64,000 nucleotides of DNA from an uncultured Desulfobulbaceae bacterium (GTDB lineage Bacteria > Desulfobacterota > Desulfobulbia > Desulfobulbales > BM004). Location of the stretch: contig CAMYKS010000008.1 of NCBI GenBank assembly GCA_947259115.1, positions 1 through 64,000 on the forward strand, read 5' to 3'. The notes under the pieces are model-generated. The model saw only the letters and a program-made list of their open reading frames with translations. It ran no database searches and was not told where the DNA came from. Below are positions 51,815-60,778 of the stretch, piece after piece (within the stretch, counting starts at the first letter, position 1; every line of letters begins with the position of its first letter). The position numbers and the translations under genes were made by a program.

Positions 51815-51960
51815 TTGAGTGTTTCATAATTGACATCCTTGAATTACCTGTACAAATATCGAATGTCGACCAAGGAACCCCGAATAATGAAAGTAAATAT
51901 TCAAATTATTCGGAATTCAAAATTCCCTGTTCGATATTTTTCCATTGCAACCTTTCCCGG
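51815..51960. repeat. GAATATCGAACA-type inverted repeat inside the exporter operon
   Basis: TACAAATATCGAATGTCGAC-CAAGGAA on the left and TTCGATATTTTTCC on the right are worn inverted arms, with CGAATAATGAAAG and ATTATTCGGAATTC between them. The wording matches the GAATATCGAACA portion of repeat R1. No coding potential. Confidence 0.5.
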
Positions 51961-51991
51961 AAATTATCCCAAAAGGCCGTTTGAAAAACTT

Positions 51992-52672
51992 TTAGATCTG
52001 CTTACCGATATCCTCTTCAATACGCCCGTCGACCATTTTTATCCTGCGTTTGGCCCGGTCACCAAGTTCCGGGTCATGGGTAACCATGATCAGGGTGATA
52101 CCCCTGCTGTTCAAATCTTCTATAATTTCAATAACATCATTTCCCGAGGCGCGGTCCAGGTTGCCGGTGGGTTCATCGGCAAGAATAACCGTTGGCTTCA
52201 TAATGGTGGCCCTGGCAATGGCGACCCGCTGCCGCTGTCCGCCGGAAAGCTGATCAGGGCGGTGACGGGCCCGGTCTCCTATGCCGAAAGCCTGCAGAGT
52301 TTCCTGCACCCGCCCCTTGCGCTCCGCTTTTTCAACGCCTGCCAAGACAAGGGGCAATTCGACATTCTGTTCTGCCGTGAGCCTCGGGACCAGATGAAAA
52401 AACTGGAAAACAAAACCGATCTTGTGACGCCGGACATCAGCCTGCTGCTTATCATTCAGCGTAGTAGTCATGATGTTGTCAAGCTCATAGGTGCCGCCAT
52501 CCGGCCGATCCAGAAGTCCGACAATGTTCAAGAGTGTTGATTTGCCTGAACCCGATGGCCCCATGATGGCAATATATTCGCCTTTGGCGGCAGAAAAATC
52601 GACATCCCGCAGGGCATGGACCTTTTCTTCTCCTACCTGGAAAAACCTTTCAATATGCTGGAGCCTGATCAT
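51992..52672 (-). CDS. ABC exporter ATP-binding protein (LolD/MacB type)
   Basis: A 226-residue ATPase. Walker A GPSGSGKSTLLN, Q-loop FVFQFFHLVP, signature QLSGGQRQRVAIARA, Walker B VILADEPTGNLD and the switch His in MVTHDPEL are all intact. This is the MacB/LolD branch that works with FtsX-like permeases. Its ATG overlaps the TAA of the adaptor gene (TAATG), so adaptor and ATPase are translationally coupled. Confidence 0.95.
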   Translation of the reverse strand: MIRLQHIERFFQVGEEKVHALRDVDFSAAKGEYIAIMGPSGSGKSTLLNIVGLLDRPDGGTYELDNIMTTTLNDKQQADVRRHKIGFVFQFFHLVPRLTAEQNVELPLVLAGVEKAERKGRVQETLQAFGIGDRARHRPDQLSGGQRQRVAIARATIMKPTVILADEPTGNLDRASGNDVIEIIEDLNSRGITLIMVTHDPELGDRAKRRIKMVDGRIEEDIGKQI

Positions 52673-53820
52673 TATTCTGTGGATATGTTTACCCGCACAC
52701 CATCTTTTAAGTCGGGATGATCTGTGGATATGACAACGGATTCGCCTTCCTGTAAACCTTCAAGAACCTGGGAATTGTCCCAGTTTGACAACCCGACCCG
52801 AACAGTTATTTCCTGCAGCAGCTTGTCCTGGGGCTGGTATACAAAAACCCGGTTGCCATCCAGCAGGGCCTGGGTTGGTATATGAAGCACATCGTTCTCG
52901 ACTGCAGTGATGATCTCCACATCGGCGCTGTAGCCGGCCAGAAAATCTTCCCCATCCCCGGCTTCAATAAATGTTACCTCCACATCCACGGTGCGCGCCT
53001 GCTTCTCCAGGTCAAGGACATAGGGGTCGATGCGGCGGACCCGGGCCGGAAATTGTTTTTCCCCGAACGCATCCATGATTATCCGGGCCTCCATATTGAC
53101 CTTGACCGCGGGTGCGTCAACTTCGTCAATGGGTGCTATGACATAGAAACATGAGGTATCCAGAAGTACAACCGTAGGGGGTGTGGGTATGCCCTGGGGT
53201 GAGGGTGTGACGTATTCGTTTAATTCACCGTTTATTTTGGCAATGATACCGTCAAACGGTGCCACGAGCATGGTGCGCTCCAGATGGGCCCTGATGACAT
53301 CCAGCCGGGCCCTGCCGGCAGCTACTTCGGTTGTCGTGACCTCATACGCCACCCGCCGCACCTTGGCCTCGGTTATTATCTTATCGGCATCCTGGTCTGA
53401 TATGGCGTTGTCGCTTATGAGTTTCTGCATGCGCTCAGCTTCACGGCGTGCTATATCAGCCTGCATCAATGAAACCGACGCCCTGGCCTTGGCTGCCTGT
53501 ATTTCTTTTTCCACCAGAGCTGCCTCTGATTTGAGGTCATTATTCCACAGCTCCAGCAGCAGCTGGCCCTCCTTGACCATATCCCCTTCATCCACGGCAA
53601 GAACACTGATCTGCCCTCCAATACTTGTTGACAGGTTTGCCTCGCGGCAGGCTTTCAGGGTACCCGCCCTTGTATTGGCAACAATTTTTTCAACGGTGCC
53701 GCGGGACACCTGCGCAACTTCAACCTCAATCTCCGCAGGACGCATCTTGTACCACACGAATACGCTTGCAATAACGACCAGAAGCAGGACAATAAACCAG
53801 CGGAAACTGTGTCGAGGCAT
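52672..53820 (-). CDS. Periplasmic adaptor protein (HlyD/MacA family)
   Basis: A 382-residue protein with one N-terminal membrane anchor (about 7-25), a split biotinyl-lipoyl-like domain (ANLSTSIGGQISVLAVDEGD and LVAPFDGIIAKINGELNEYV), an alpha-hairpin between them (about 95-175) and beta-barrel and membrane-proximal domains. It would bridge the MacB-type permeases to an outer-membrane channel, which is not encoded nearby. First gene of the four-gene exporter operon; GGAGG precedes the ATG. Confidence 0.92.
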   Translation of the reverse strand: MPRHSFRWFIVLLLVVIASVFVWYKMRPAEIEVEVAQVSRGTVEKIVANTRAGTLKACREANLSTSIGGQISVLAVDEGDMVKEGQLLLELWNNDLKSEAALVEKEIQAAKARASVSLMQADIARREAERMQKLISDNAISDQDADKIITEAKVRRVAYEVTTTEVAAGRARLDVIRAHLERTMLVAPFDGIIAKINGELNEYVTPSPQGIPTPPTVVLLDTSCFYVIAPIDEVDAPAVKVNMEARIIMDAFGEKQFPARVRRIDPYVLDLEKQARTVDVEVTFIEAGDGEDFLAGYSADVEIITAVENDVLHIPTQALLDGNRVFVYQPQDKLLQEITVRVGLSNWDNSQVLEGLQEGESVVISTDHPDLKDGVRVNISTE

Positions 53821-53928
53821 GGCTCCTCCTTCCTAAGAATAGAGAAATTGGGGCAGCAAAAAAGGGGTATGAGTAATATATGTAATAAAAAGTATTATTA
53901 TGTCAATGAGTTAAACGAGAAAAGATAC

Positions 53929-54207
53929 TCAGCAGCATGCCACAGCAGCATTCCTGCCTTTGATCCAGGTCTGGATAATATATGCGGCACAGCCGACTCC
54001 CGGGGTCACGCTGATTGCCTCAACCGGACAGTTTGCCGTGCAGGCCCCGCACTCAATGCAGGCATCCCGGTCGGCAAAATACGCCTTTGACTTCTCTACC
54101 TTAAAAACAGTATGGGGACAGACTGTTTCACACATGCCGCAGCCGGTGCACCTTTCCTCATCAAGCTTCAGGGTAGTTACATTCTCTAAGTATCTGAATT
54201 CCTGCAT
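53929..54207 (-). CDS. hgcB: HgcB, ferredoxin of mercury methylation
   Basis: A 92-residue protein with two 4Fe-4S motifs, CTGCGMCETVCP (about 20-31) and CIECGACTANCP (about 50-61). The C-terminal part has the family-specific GVGCAAYIIQTW with a conserved Cys and ends in vicinal cysteines (AVACC), thought to hand Hg(II) to HgcA. Ordinary two-cluster ferredoxins lack this tail. HgcB supplies low-potential electrons to the HgcA corrinoid. It lies 87 bases after hgcA on the same strand, as is normal for the pair. Confidence 0.95.
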   Translation of the reverse strand: MQEFRYLENVTTLKLDEERCTGCGMCETVCPHTVFKVEKSKAYFADRDACIECGACTANCPVEAISVTPGVGCAAYIIQTWIKGRNAAVACC

Positions 54208-54294
54208 TTTTTATTATTCCCCCTTTGCGCCTATTCTTTTCATAAATCATTCAGCACGCCTGTATATAGCTTTTCGTTACCCGGATAATTCAGA

Positions 54295-55524
54295 TTAATT
54301 TACAAACGGTGCTGCAACCCAGGCAATTGTTGCAACTGCAACTGCAATAATCTGGATGGGGATGCCCTGGCGCATTTCCTTTTCAACTCCAGACGGTGAA
54401 GTAAAAGGGGTGGCGCCGGTAAAATTCATGGCCGCATAGGAACTCACCGCCGTGGATACAAGGACCAGGGCCAGAAATTCCAGACGGCCAATATCGTTAC
54501 CCAGAGAAAGAACTCCTATAAAACCGACAACCAGACCGGTCCAAATGCCCTTAATATAAAACTGGCGCCTGGGAAGCCATGGCAGTAGGATCGGGGCAAC
54601 AACCGCACCGGCCAATACTCCAAGAATATAGGCGGCAGCTCCGTTTAAACCCCGGAACCATGCTGCGGAAAAGGAAAAAATATGCGGGCCTATGCCGGAA
54701 AGAAAAAAAACAGCAAGCAGGATGATCATAGACGGTTTGACGATCAGGGACAGTTCCACCGGTATTAACAGTATTCTCTCAGCAATGGAGAAGGTGAGTT
54801 GCCGCATCTTTCCTTCAGCCTTACGGCCGTTTCTTAAAAATGTCTTGAGATCACTTGCCCTGATGGGGCCCCAGATCACCTTGAAACCACAGCCTTTTTT
54901 CACTGCCTGGGCGGAAATCCCCGGAGCACCGAGCTGGGGCAGGATCAACTCCCGGTGGGAAACCAGCCTGTTGAGACCAACTCCGTTTACCTGCCTGATC
55001 AGTTCTTCGGTTGAAAACGTTTTTTTACCGGCAGCACACCAGACATTAACACCCCTTGTATCCAGCACCAGGATCCAGGCGTCAATAGAGTTCAACTCCC
55101 GGCGCAGGCTGTCAAAGCTGAGCTTGTAATTCGCCGTGACCAGAACCGGGGATTCTGCACCGGGGTCACCGGCTGAGTAGAGACCAGGGGCCACCCGGTA
55201 CCTGTCGCGGCAGATCCCAAGCCGTGCCCTGAACGTGCCGGCGAAATCAGTTGCTTTTAAGGTTGTTGCTATCCTGGGTATTGCTCCAACGGGTGTTTCA
55301 GCAAAACCGGAAACAAAATGCCACATCCTGTATCCCGGTTTTTCAAATGGACTGCTTGGCGGTCCCGGCTTCGGTCCACAGCATGGGGTATCATCCTCTT
55401 GCGTTTGGGCCATTGGTATTGAAAGAGGCTGCGGCGCCGAACCACCCATCGTAACTTGACTGCTGCTGCAACAAGCCTCAGCCCTGGAAGCCGCATTTTT
55501 GTCGTTAGCTAAAAGCTCTTTCAT
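54295..55524 (-). CDS. hgcA: HgcA, corrinoid protein of mercury methylation
   Basis: The frame begins at TTG 55530, but the ATG at 55524 is better placed after GGAG, so I start there (409 residues). The decisive mark is the cap-helix motif NVWCAAGK at about residues 160-167, where Cys163 is the lower axial ligand of cobalt in the cobalamin and is found only in HgcA. Around it lies a CdhD/CFeSP-like corrinoid-binding domain (about 65-235), followed by four or five membrane helices (about 245-409). The first 60 residues contain two extra Cys-Cys pairs (ACCSSS, PCCGPK), beyond what I recall for the family. Product transfers a methyl group to Hg(II). Confidence 0.96.
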   Translation of the reverse strand: MKELLANDKNAASRAEACCSSSQVTMGGSAPQPLSIPMAQTQEDDTPCCGPKPGPPSSPFEKPGYRMWHFVSGFAETPVGAIPRIATTLKATDFAGTFRARLGICRDRYRVAPGLYSAGDPGAESPVLVTANYKLSFDSLRRELNSIDAWILVLDTRGVNVWCAAGKKTFSTEELIRQVNGVGLNRLVSHRELILPQLGAPGISAQAVKKGCGFKVIWGPIRASDLKTFLRNGRKAEGKMRQLTFSIAERILLIPVELSLIVKPSMIILLAVFFLSGIGPHIFSFSAAWFRGLNGAAAYILGVLAGAVVAPILLPWLPRRQFYIKGIWTGLVVGFIGVLSLGNDIGRLEFLALVLVSTAVSSYAAMNFTGATPFTSPSGVEKEMRQGIPIQIIAVAVATIAWVAAPFVN

Positions 55525-55530
55525 TCCCAA

Positions 55531-55872
55531 TCATCTCCATAATCTCTCAGAGGTTGGCTTGCCAAGGGCATCAACCATCAGACTAAATTTTTTCAGCATT
55601 GTTTTATCCAGGCAGTAACAGGTTCTGGGCCCATCGACCTCCCCTTTTATGAACCCGGCATCCTTGAGACATTTCAGGTGCTGGCTCACCGTAGACTGGG
55701 CCAGCGGCAGCATATCCACTATGTCGCCGCAGAGGCAGCGGTCAATTTGCTGCAAGTAGTTGACAATCATAATCCTGGCAGGATGGGCCAGTGCTTTGCA
55801 CATTGCGGCAAAAAGTTCGGTATCATAAGGATTTACAAGGTTTTTGGGTAGATTCATGTCCATAGATTTCAT
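55531..55872 (-). CDS. ArsR-family regulator upstream of hgcAB
   Basis: A 113-residue winged-helix repressor. The helix before the recognition helix carries CLCGDIVDML (CxC, as in arsenic and metal sensors), the reading helix is AQSTVSQHLKCLKDAGFI, and the wing has GPRTCYCLD with another CxC. Its stop is immediately before the hgcA start region, with no spacer, so it is the first gene of an arsR-hgcA-hgcB unit. ArsR-like genes next to hgcAB are known in some methylators; the inducer could be arsenite or another thiophilic metal. Confidence 0.92.
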   Translation of the reverse strand: MKSMDMNLPKNLVNPYDTELFAAMCKALAHPARIMIVNYLQQIDRCLCGDIVDMLPLAQSTVSQHLKCLKDAGFIKGEVDGPRTCYCLDKTMLKKFSLMVDALGKPTSERLWR

Positions 55873-55946
55873 ATCTCAGAGGTCATACTATTTTGGCTAA
55901 AATCCTGAAAAGCAATTGCATCGGCGGACTTTCCCAACTCTGCATC

Positions 55947-55968
55947 TTTATCGTCATTCTACGATAAA
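55947..55968 (-). promoter_or_regulatory. ArsR operator candidate of the hgc operon
   Basis: TTTATCGT (55947-55954), CATTCT, ACGATAAA (55961-55968): a perfect 8-base inverted repeat 75 bases upstream of the arsR start. ATCGT-N6-ACGAT spacing is usual for ArsR-type dimers. Confidence 0.7.
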
Positions 55969-56011
55969 CGATATGAGGCCAACTGTCAATAAGTGCAGTT
56001 TCTTTCTATTT

Positions 56012-56026
56012 GCTTATCGTAAATGC
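56012..56026 (-). promoter_or_regulatory. Second ATCGT site, half operator
   Basis: GCTTATCGTAAATGC carries one exact TTATCGT half-site; GC(A)TT(T)A/TAA(A)TGC are loose arms. With the full palindrome 44 bases closer to the gene it could form a two-site operator. The rest of 55873-56239 shows no gene. Confidence 0.45.
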
Positions 56027-56239
56027 TGACCAATACTGCAATCATTGAAATCACACTTATCTGCTTTTTGTCGTTACACCCATCATCACTTGGCGCCAAT
56101 CTTTATCGCATGGACAGGAGTTTAAAATTCAGTTACATTGGAGCACCGCTCACCTCGGCACAAATTACCGGCATTAATCTATTTAAACTGTCCCATTGAG
56201 CAGCTTGCTCTTTTAAGATACAACTACTATTGAGATACC

Positions 56240-56839
56240 ATGGGGATCAATTTCAGCTTTTCACAGAATCTTTTGCGCAGAATACTGCTGGGAATCTTTT
56301 TCTTTACACTGGTAAACTTATGCGTGGTGTGCAGTTCCCATGGGCAGGAAGCAGCAATCTCGGGTTTTACGGCATCGAACTCGGAGAGCCATCTGCTGCT
56401 GTACCTTACGGTTTCAGACTGGTTCACCGAGGATATGGAAGCTGCCATTCATAACGGCATACCAATAACATTTATCTTTACCATTAACCTCTATGCAAAA
56501 AGATCAAATTGGCCTGACCGGAAAATCAAGGAGCATGAATTTAACCATATCATGGAATATGACAGCCTCAAAAAAGAATATCTTATTCACAGGAATGAAA
56601 GGGGGGACAGCAAGGCTACCTCTTCTTTTGAGGATGCTAAAAAACTTATGTCTGAAATTAACGGCTTCGAGGTCCTCCCCCTTGATGAACTTGAGCCCCG
56701 AGCATCTTATAAGTTAAGGGCAAAGGCAAAACTGGCCCGTAAAACAATGCCGCTTTATTTTCATTATCTGATCCCTTTTTCATCACCCTGGGATTTTGAA
56801 ACAAAGTGGCATGAACTGACACTGCAACTGGCCTTATGA
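56240..56839 (+). CDS. DUF4390 protein preceding NtrY
   Basis: A 199-residue exported protein: hydrophobic N-terminus (about 12-35) and a beta-rich DUF4390 domain (LYLTVSDWFTEDMEAAIHNG, ITFIFTINLYAKRSNWPD, SPWDFETKWHELTLQ). DUF4390 proteins regularly stand directly before NtrY-like kinases in proteobacteria, and here the stop overlaps the kinase start (ATGA). A role in signal input to the kinase is an inference from that linkage; no biochemical function is known to me. Confidence 0.85.
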   Translation: MGINFSFSQNLLRRILLGIFFFTLVNLCVVCSSHGQEAAISGFTASNSESHLLLYLTVSDWFTEDMEAAIHNGIPITFIFTINLYAKRSNWPDRKIKEHEFNHIMEYDSLKKEYLIHRNERGDSKATSSFEDAKKLMSEINGFEVLPLDELEPRASYKLRAKAKLARKTMPLYFHYLIPFSSPWDFETKWHELTLQLAL

Positions 56840-59049
56840 AATCTGAGTCTCAGAGTATAAGAAAAAGGCGGACACGCTATGCAATCATCATCTGCCTTAT
56901 CCTCATCCCGGTTCTGACGTACCTTGAAACGGTGGTCTTTCAGATCGGCGAGGTCACCTTTCCCGTCAGCGGCAATGTTCTTGTTTTCTCCCTTATAAAC
57001 ATTAATATTATCCTGCTGCTGCTCATGGTCTTTCTGGTGTTCAGAAACCTGGTCAGGCTGATATTCGAACAGCGCCAGATCTCCCTTGGTAAATCGCTCA
57101 GAATACGACTTGTCATATCATTTATTTCCTTGTCTCTCATACCCACCATCCTGCTTTTCTTTATTGCCCTGCAATTTGTTTCCACCAGTATGGACTACTG
57201 GTTTAATTCAAATGTTGAATCATCCCTTGATGAGTCATTAAAGGTTGCACAGGAGATATATCAAAAAAACCGTGAACACACCTCTGAAACAGGTACGGCC
57301 ATAGCAGAACAGCTCGTATCTTTTCGACTCCTGGAACGTGACCCGCAATCCATCAAGCTGCTGCTGGAAGGACTTCTGACAACACGCAGTCTTGACGGCT
57401 TGACACTATTCTCAGACCAGCGCCAGGTAATTACCCAGGTCATGAGTGAAAACATCAACTACCAGAATTTGCCGGAAATCCCCACTGAACTTTTCCGTTT
57501 AACCCAGGCCGGCGAAAAAAACCAGACAGCCATACAACCCATAGCCACCGGCGAAATCATCAGAAGTGTCATCCCGGTTTTTGTAAAAGAAAATCAGGAT
57601 TCCCTGCCCCATGTCCTGGTCACCACCGTATTCATTCCCCAGGAAAAGCTGCAGCGCATGACTGTAATTTCCAAGGGCATTGAGGGATATCGCCAGCTCA
57701 TGCTCCTCAAGAATCCTCTTAAAACAAGTTTGCTGGTCATGCTGCTCATTGTAACCCTGCTCATTATTTTCAGTGCGATCTGGTTCGGGTTTTATATTGC
57801 CCAGGGTTTAACCGGCCCCATCGGCAAACTGGCTACAGCTACGCGGCGTGTTGCCGATGGCGAACTCGACTTTGTGCTGGAAAAAGAATCCGATGATGAG
57901 ATGGGCCTTCTCGTTGACTCCTTCAATCAGATGACCAGCGACCTGCAGACCAGCAAAATACAACTGGAATCTGCCAACGTGGCTTTGCAGGAGAGCAATA
58001 TTGAACTGGACGAAAGACGGCATTATATAGAATCAATCCTCCTGAATGTGCCTGCAGGGGTTATTTCCTTTGATGCAGCCGGCAAAGTCACCAGCATTAA
58101 CAAGTTTGCAGAAGATCTTCTGCATATTGACAAGGACGAATATCTGCACCAGGATTTCCGCACGACCCTTAAGCCGAATCACAGGGTTATTGTTGAAAAA
58201 TTCGTACAGGAACTTGAAGAATCAGGTAAGCCGACTATTCAGCGCCCCCTGCGTTTGACTTTGGGAAAAGAAACATTCTCCCTCCTTGTCAATATCACCA
58301 AACTCTATGATGAAGCGCAGAATCCTCTTGGCACGGTTCTTGTTTTCGACAACCTCACCCAATTGGAAAAGGCCCAAAGAATAGCAGCCTGGCGTGAAGT
58401 TGCCAGGCGCATTGCCCATGAAGTTAAAAATCCGCTCACTCCCATCCAGCTTTCAGCACAGAGGTTGCGCAAAAAATATCTCTACACCCTTGAATCCGAC
58501 AAGGAGGTTTTTGATCTCTGCACCCAGACCATTATTGACCAGGTTGAAGAACTTAAAAGGCTTGTGAGTGAGTTTTCGAGCTTTGCCAGGATGCCGATTG
58601 TACAGAAAACCACCAATGATCTTGTTGAAATGGTCAGGGAAATTCTGGTATTTTACGAGGAAAGTCACAGCTACATTACATTTCGTCAAATTGCAGAACA
58701 TGGTATACCCCGATTTGATTTCGACCTGAAGCAGATGAAAAGGGTTCTTATCAATCTGTTGGAAAATTCCATTGCCGTGTTACATGAAGGCGGTGTCATT
58801 GAAATTGCCCTTTCACATGACAGGGAAAAACAGGTAATCCTTATAGACGTTAAAGATAATGGCCCGGGTGTGGCGGATGAAGATAAGCTCAGGCTCTTTG
58901 AGCCTTACTTCTCAACAAAGAAGTCCGGCACCGGCTTAGGGTTGGCTATTGCCAACACTATAGTATCAGACCATGAGGGACAGATACGCGTGACAGACAA
59001 CAGGCCGAACGGCGCGATTTTCACGGTTGAACTGCCCTTGAGCGCTTAA
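56836..59049 (+). CDS. NtrY-like membrane sensor histidine kinase
   Basis: A 737-residue kinase. Two or three N-terminal helices (about 15-35, 45-70, 95-118), a large periplasmic part (about 125-295), another helix (about 300-325), HAMP (325-380), PAS (about 390-500), phosphoacceptor domain with His528 in RRIAHEVKNPLTPIQLSAQR, and ATPase domain (NLLENSIAVLHEGG, DNGPGV, GTGLGLAIANTIV). The HEVKNPLTPIQLSAQRL wording is typical of NtrY. It pairs with the sigma-54 regulator downstream. Possible outputs include nitrogen or envelope control; not decidable here. Confidence 0.93.
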   Translation: MKSESQSIRKRRTRYAIIICLILIPVLTYLETVVFQIGEVTFPVSGNVLVFSLININIILLLLMVFLVFRNLVRLIFEQRQISLGKSLRIRLVISFISLSLIPTILLFFIALQFVSTSMDYWFNSNVESSLDESLKVAQEIYQKNREHTSETGTAIAEQLVSFRLLERDPQSIKLLLEGLLTTRSLDGLTLFSDQRQVITQVMSENINYQNLPEIPTELFRLTQAGEKNQTAIQPIATGEIIRSVIPVFVKENQDSLPHVLVTTVFIPQEKLQRMTVISKGIEGYRQLMLLKNPLKTSLLVMLLIVTLLIIFSAIWFGFYIAQGLTGPIGKLATATRRVADGELDFVLEKESDDEMGLLVDSFNQMTSDLQTSKIQLESANVALQESNIELDERRHYIESILLNVPAGVISFDAAGKVTSINKFAEDLLHIDKDEYLHQDFRTTLKPNHRVIVEKFVQELEESGKPTIQRPLRLTLGKETFSLLVNITKLYDEAQNPLGTVLVFDNLTQLEKAQRIAAWREVARRIAHEVKNPLTPIQLSAQRLRKKYLYTLESDKEVFDLCTQTIIDQVEELKRLVSEFSSFARMPIVQKTTNDLVEMVREILVFYEESHSYITFRQIAEHGIPRFDFDLKQMKRVLINLLENSIAVLHEGGVIEIALSHDREKQVILIDVKDNGPGVADEDKLRLFEPYFSTKKSGTGLGLAIANTIVSDHEGQIRVTDNRPNGAIFTVELPLSA

Positions 59050-59148
59050 AAGTGAGCTGAATTGACTAAAGTGAGCTAGTATTTTTGCAGTATAAGTTTT
59101 AAAACTTTAGTCACTTTAAACTTTAGTCACTTGCAACTTGTATCTATT

Positions 59149-60531
59149 ATGCCAAAAAAAATTCTCGTCATTGATGATGAAAAAAGCATCCTTGTCTCCC
59201 TGGCAGGTATCCTGTCAGATGAGGGCTTTACTCCTGTCTGTGTAGATTCTGCGGAAGAAGGCCTGCAGCTCCTCAAGTCGGAAACCGTTGATCTTGTTCT
59301 GCTTGATATCTGGATGCCCGGCATGGACGGCATTGAGGCCTTAAAACAGATCAAAGATGGATACCCTGAACTCCAGGTTATCATGATCTCCGGGCATGGC
59401 ACCATTGAAACTGCAGTGCAGGCAACAAAAATAGGCGCATTCGACTTTATTGAAAAACCACTGTCCTATGACAAGATACTCCTTGCCATAAAAAACGGCC
59501 TGCGTTTTTCCAGCCTTGAAACCGAAAACCTTATTCTTCGCCAGAAGGCTGCCCATAAGCCCTCACTCACCGGTAACTCGGCGGCAATAAGAAACCTCAG
59601 GGAGCAGATAGAACGTGTTGCTCCCACGGATGCCTGGGTTTTGATCCGTGGTGAGCACGGTACCGGCAAGGAACTGGTGGCTCAAGCTATCCATGGGGCG
59701 TCCAATCGAAGCAGCAAGCCCATGGTTGAAGTAAACTGTGCGGCCATCCCCGAAGAGTTGATAGAAAGCGAACTTTTCGGCCATGAAAAAGGCTCATTCA
59801 CAGGGGCTCAGAGCAGCAAGCGGGGCAAATTTGACCAGGCTGACGCCGGCATGCTCTTTCTTGACGAGATCGGCGATATGAGCATGAAAACCCAGGCCAA
59901 GATCCTGAGGATCCTCCAGGAACAGACCTTTGAACGTGTTGGAGGCAACCAGGTGATCAAGGTTGATGTCCGGGTTCTCGCAGCTACGAATAAAAATCTG
60001 GAAAAAGAAATTGAAGAGGGTAATTTCAGGGCTGATCTTTTCTGGCGCCTCAATGTTGTGCCAATACATCTTCCCCTGTTACGGGATCGAGTTGACGACA
60101 TTCCCATGCTGGTTGCAGATTTCATTGAAGACTTTATCCATAAGGGATTGGGTAAAAAATTATTCACTAAAAAAGCCCTGGCCGTAATGATGCGCCATAC
60201 ATGGCCCGGTAATGTCCGTGAGCTCCGCAACTTTGTAGAAAGGATTGTTATAATGTGTCCTGACGCGGAGATCAGTTACAAGACCGTAGAGCAATATCTG
60301 ACGCAAACATTCGCACCTGAAAAAACCATACCGGAAAGTTTAACTCCGGCTCTCTTCCAAACCAAAAATTTCAAGGAAGCCAAAAGGGAATTTGAACGAG
60401 AGTACCTCATGGGCAAGCTTAAGGAAAACAACGGCAACATTTCACAAACTGCTGAAATGCTTGGTATGGAACGAAGCCATTTACATAAAAAACTAAAAAC
60501 CCTGCACATAGAAGTTTCTGTTTCTGACTGA
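59149..60531 (+). CDS. NtrX-like sigma-54 response regulator
   Basis: I use the ATG at 59149 (460 residues), since it opens directly into the receiver (MPKKILVIDDEKSI); a TTG six codons earlier has no ribosome site. Receiver phosphosite Asp53 (LVLLDIWMPGMDG), AAA domain with P-loop RGEHGTGKELVAQA, GSFTGA loop (about residue 216), Walker B MLFLDEIGD, and a C-terminal Fis-type helix-turn-helix (SQTAEMLGMERSHLHKKLK). It activates sigma-54 promoters on command of the NtrY-like kinase. In this window the promoter at 42417-42431 is of that class, but no link is shown. Confidence 0.94.
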   Translation: MPKKILVIDDEKSILVSLAGILSDEGFTPVCVDSAEEGLQLLKSETVDLVLLDIWMPGMDGIEALKQIKDGYPELQVIMISGHGTIETAVQATKIGAFDFIEKPLSYDKILLAIKNGLRFSSLETENLILRQKAAHKPSLTGNSAAIRNLREQIERVAPTDAWVLIRGEHGTGKELVAQAIHGASNRSSKPMVEVNCAAIPEELIESELFGHEKGSFTGAQSSKRGKFDQADAGMLFLDEIGDMSMKTQAKILRILQEQTFERVGGNQVIKVDVRVLAATNKNLEKEIEEGNFRADLFWRLNVVPIHLPLLRDRVDDIPMLVADFIEDFIHKGLGKKLFTKKALAVMMRHTWPGNVRELRNFVERIVIMCPDAEISYKTVEQYLTQTFAPEKTIPESLTPALFQTKNFKEAKREFEREYLMGKLKENNGNISQTAEMLGMERSHLHKKLKTLHIEVSVSD

Positions 60532-60778
60532 AAGAAAAAATCTTCGCCAACAGAACATGGTTTTTGAACCGCAATAAACCTTTCATCTCATTTTTTCGAA
60601 TACCAGCCTGGTATACTGTCGCAGTTTGCAGTAAAAATGGTTTGAGTTTTACCTGAAGGTGCTTATTATATATGGCACTGGAAGACATACTAATATCTGT
60701 ACCATCTATAACAGTGGCAATAATTCAAGGCTCTCTGAACTGGCAATGAATAATCTATGATAACGGGGTTTTGCAGCA

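Noticed and set aside
54246-54290. Another TGTCAATC-type hairpin between hgcA and hgcB (TTTTCGTTACCCGGATAAT)
   Set aside because: The right half resembles the family, but no pairing left arm or TGTCAATC head is present, so it may be chance.
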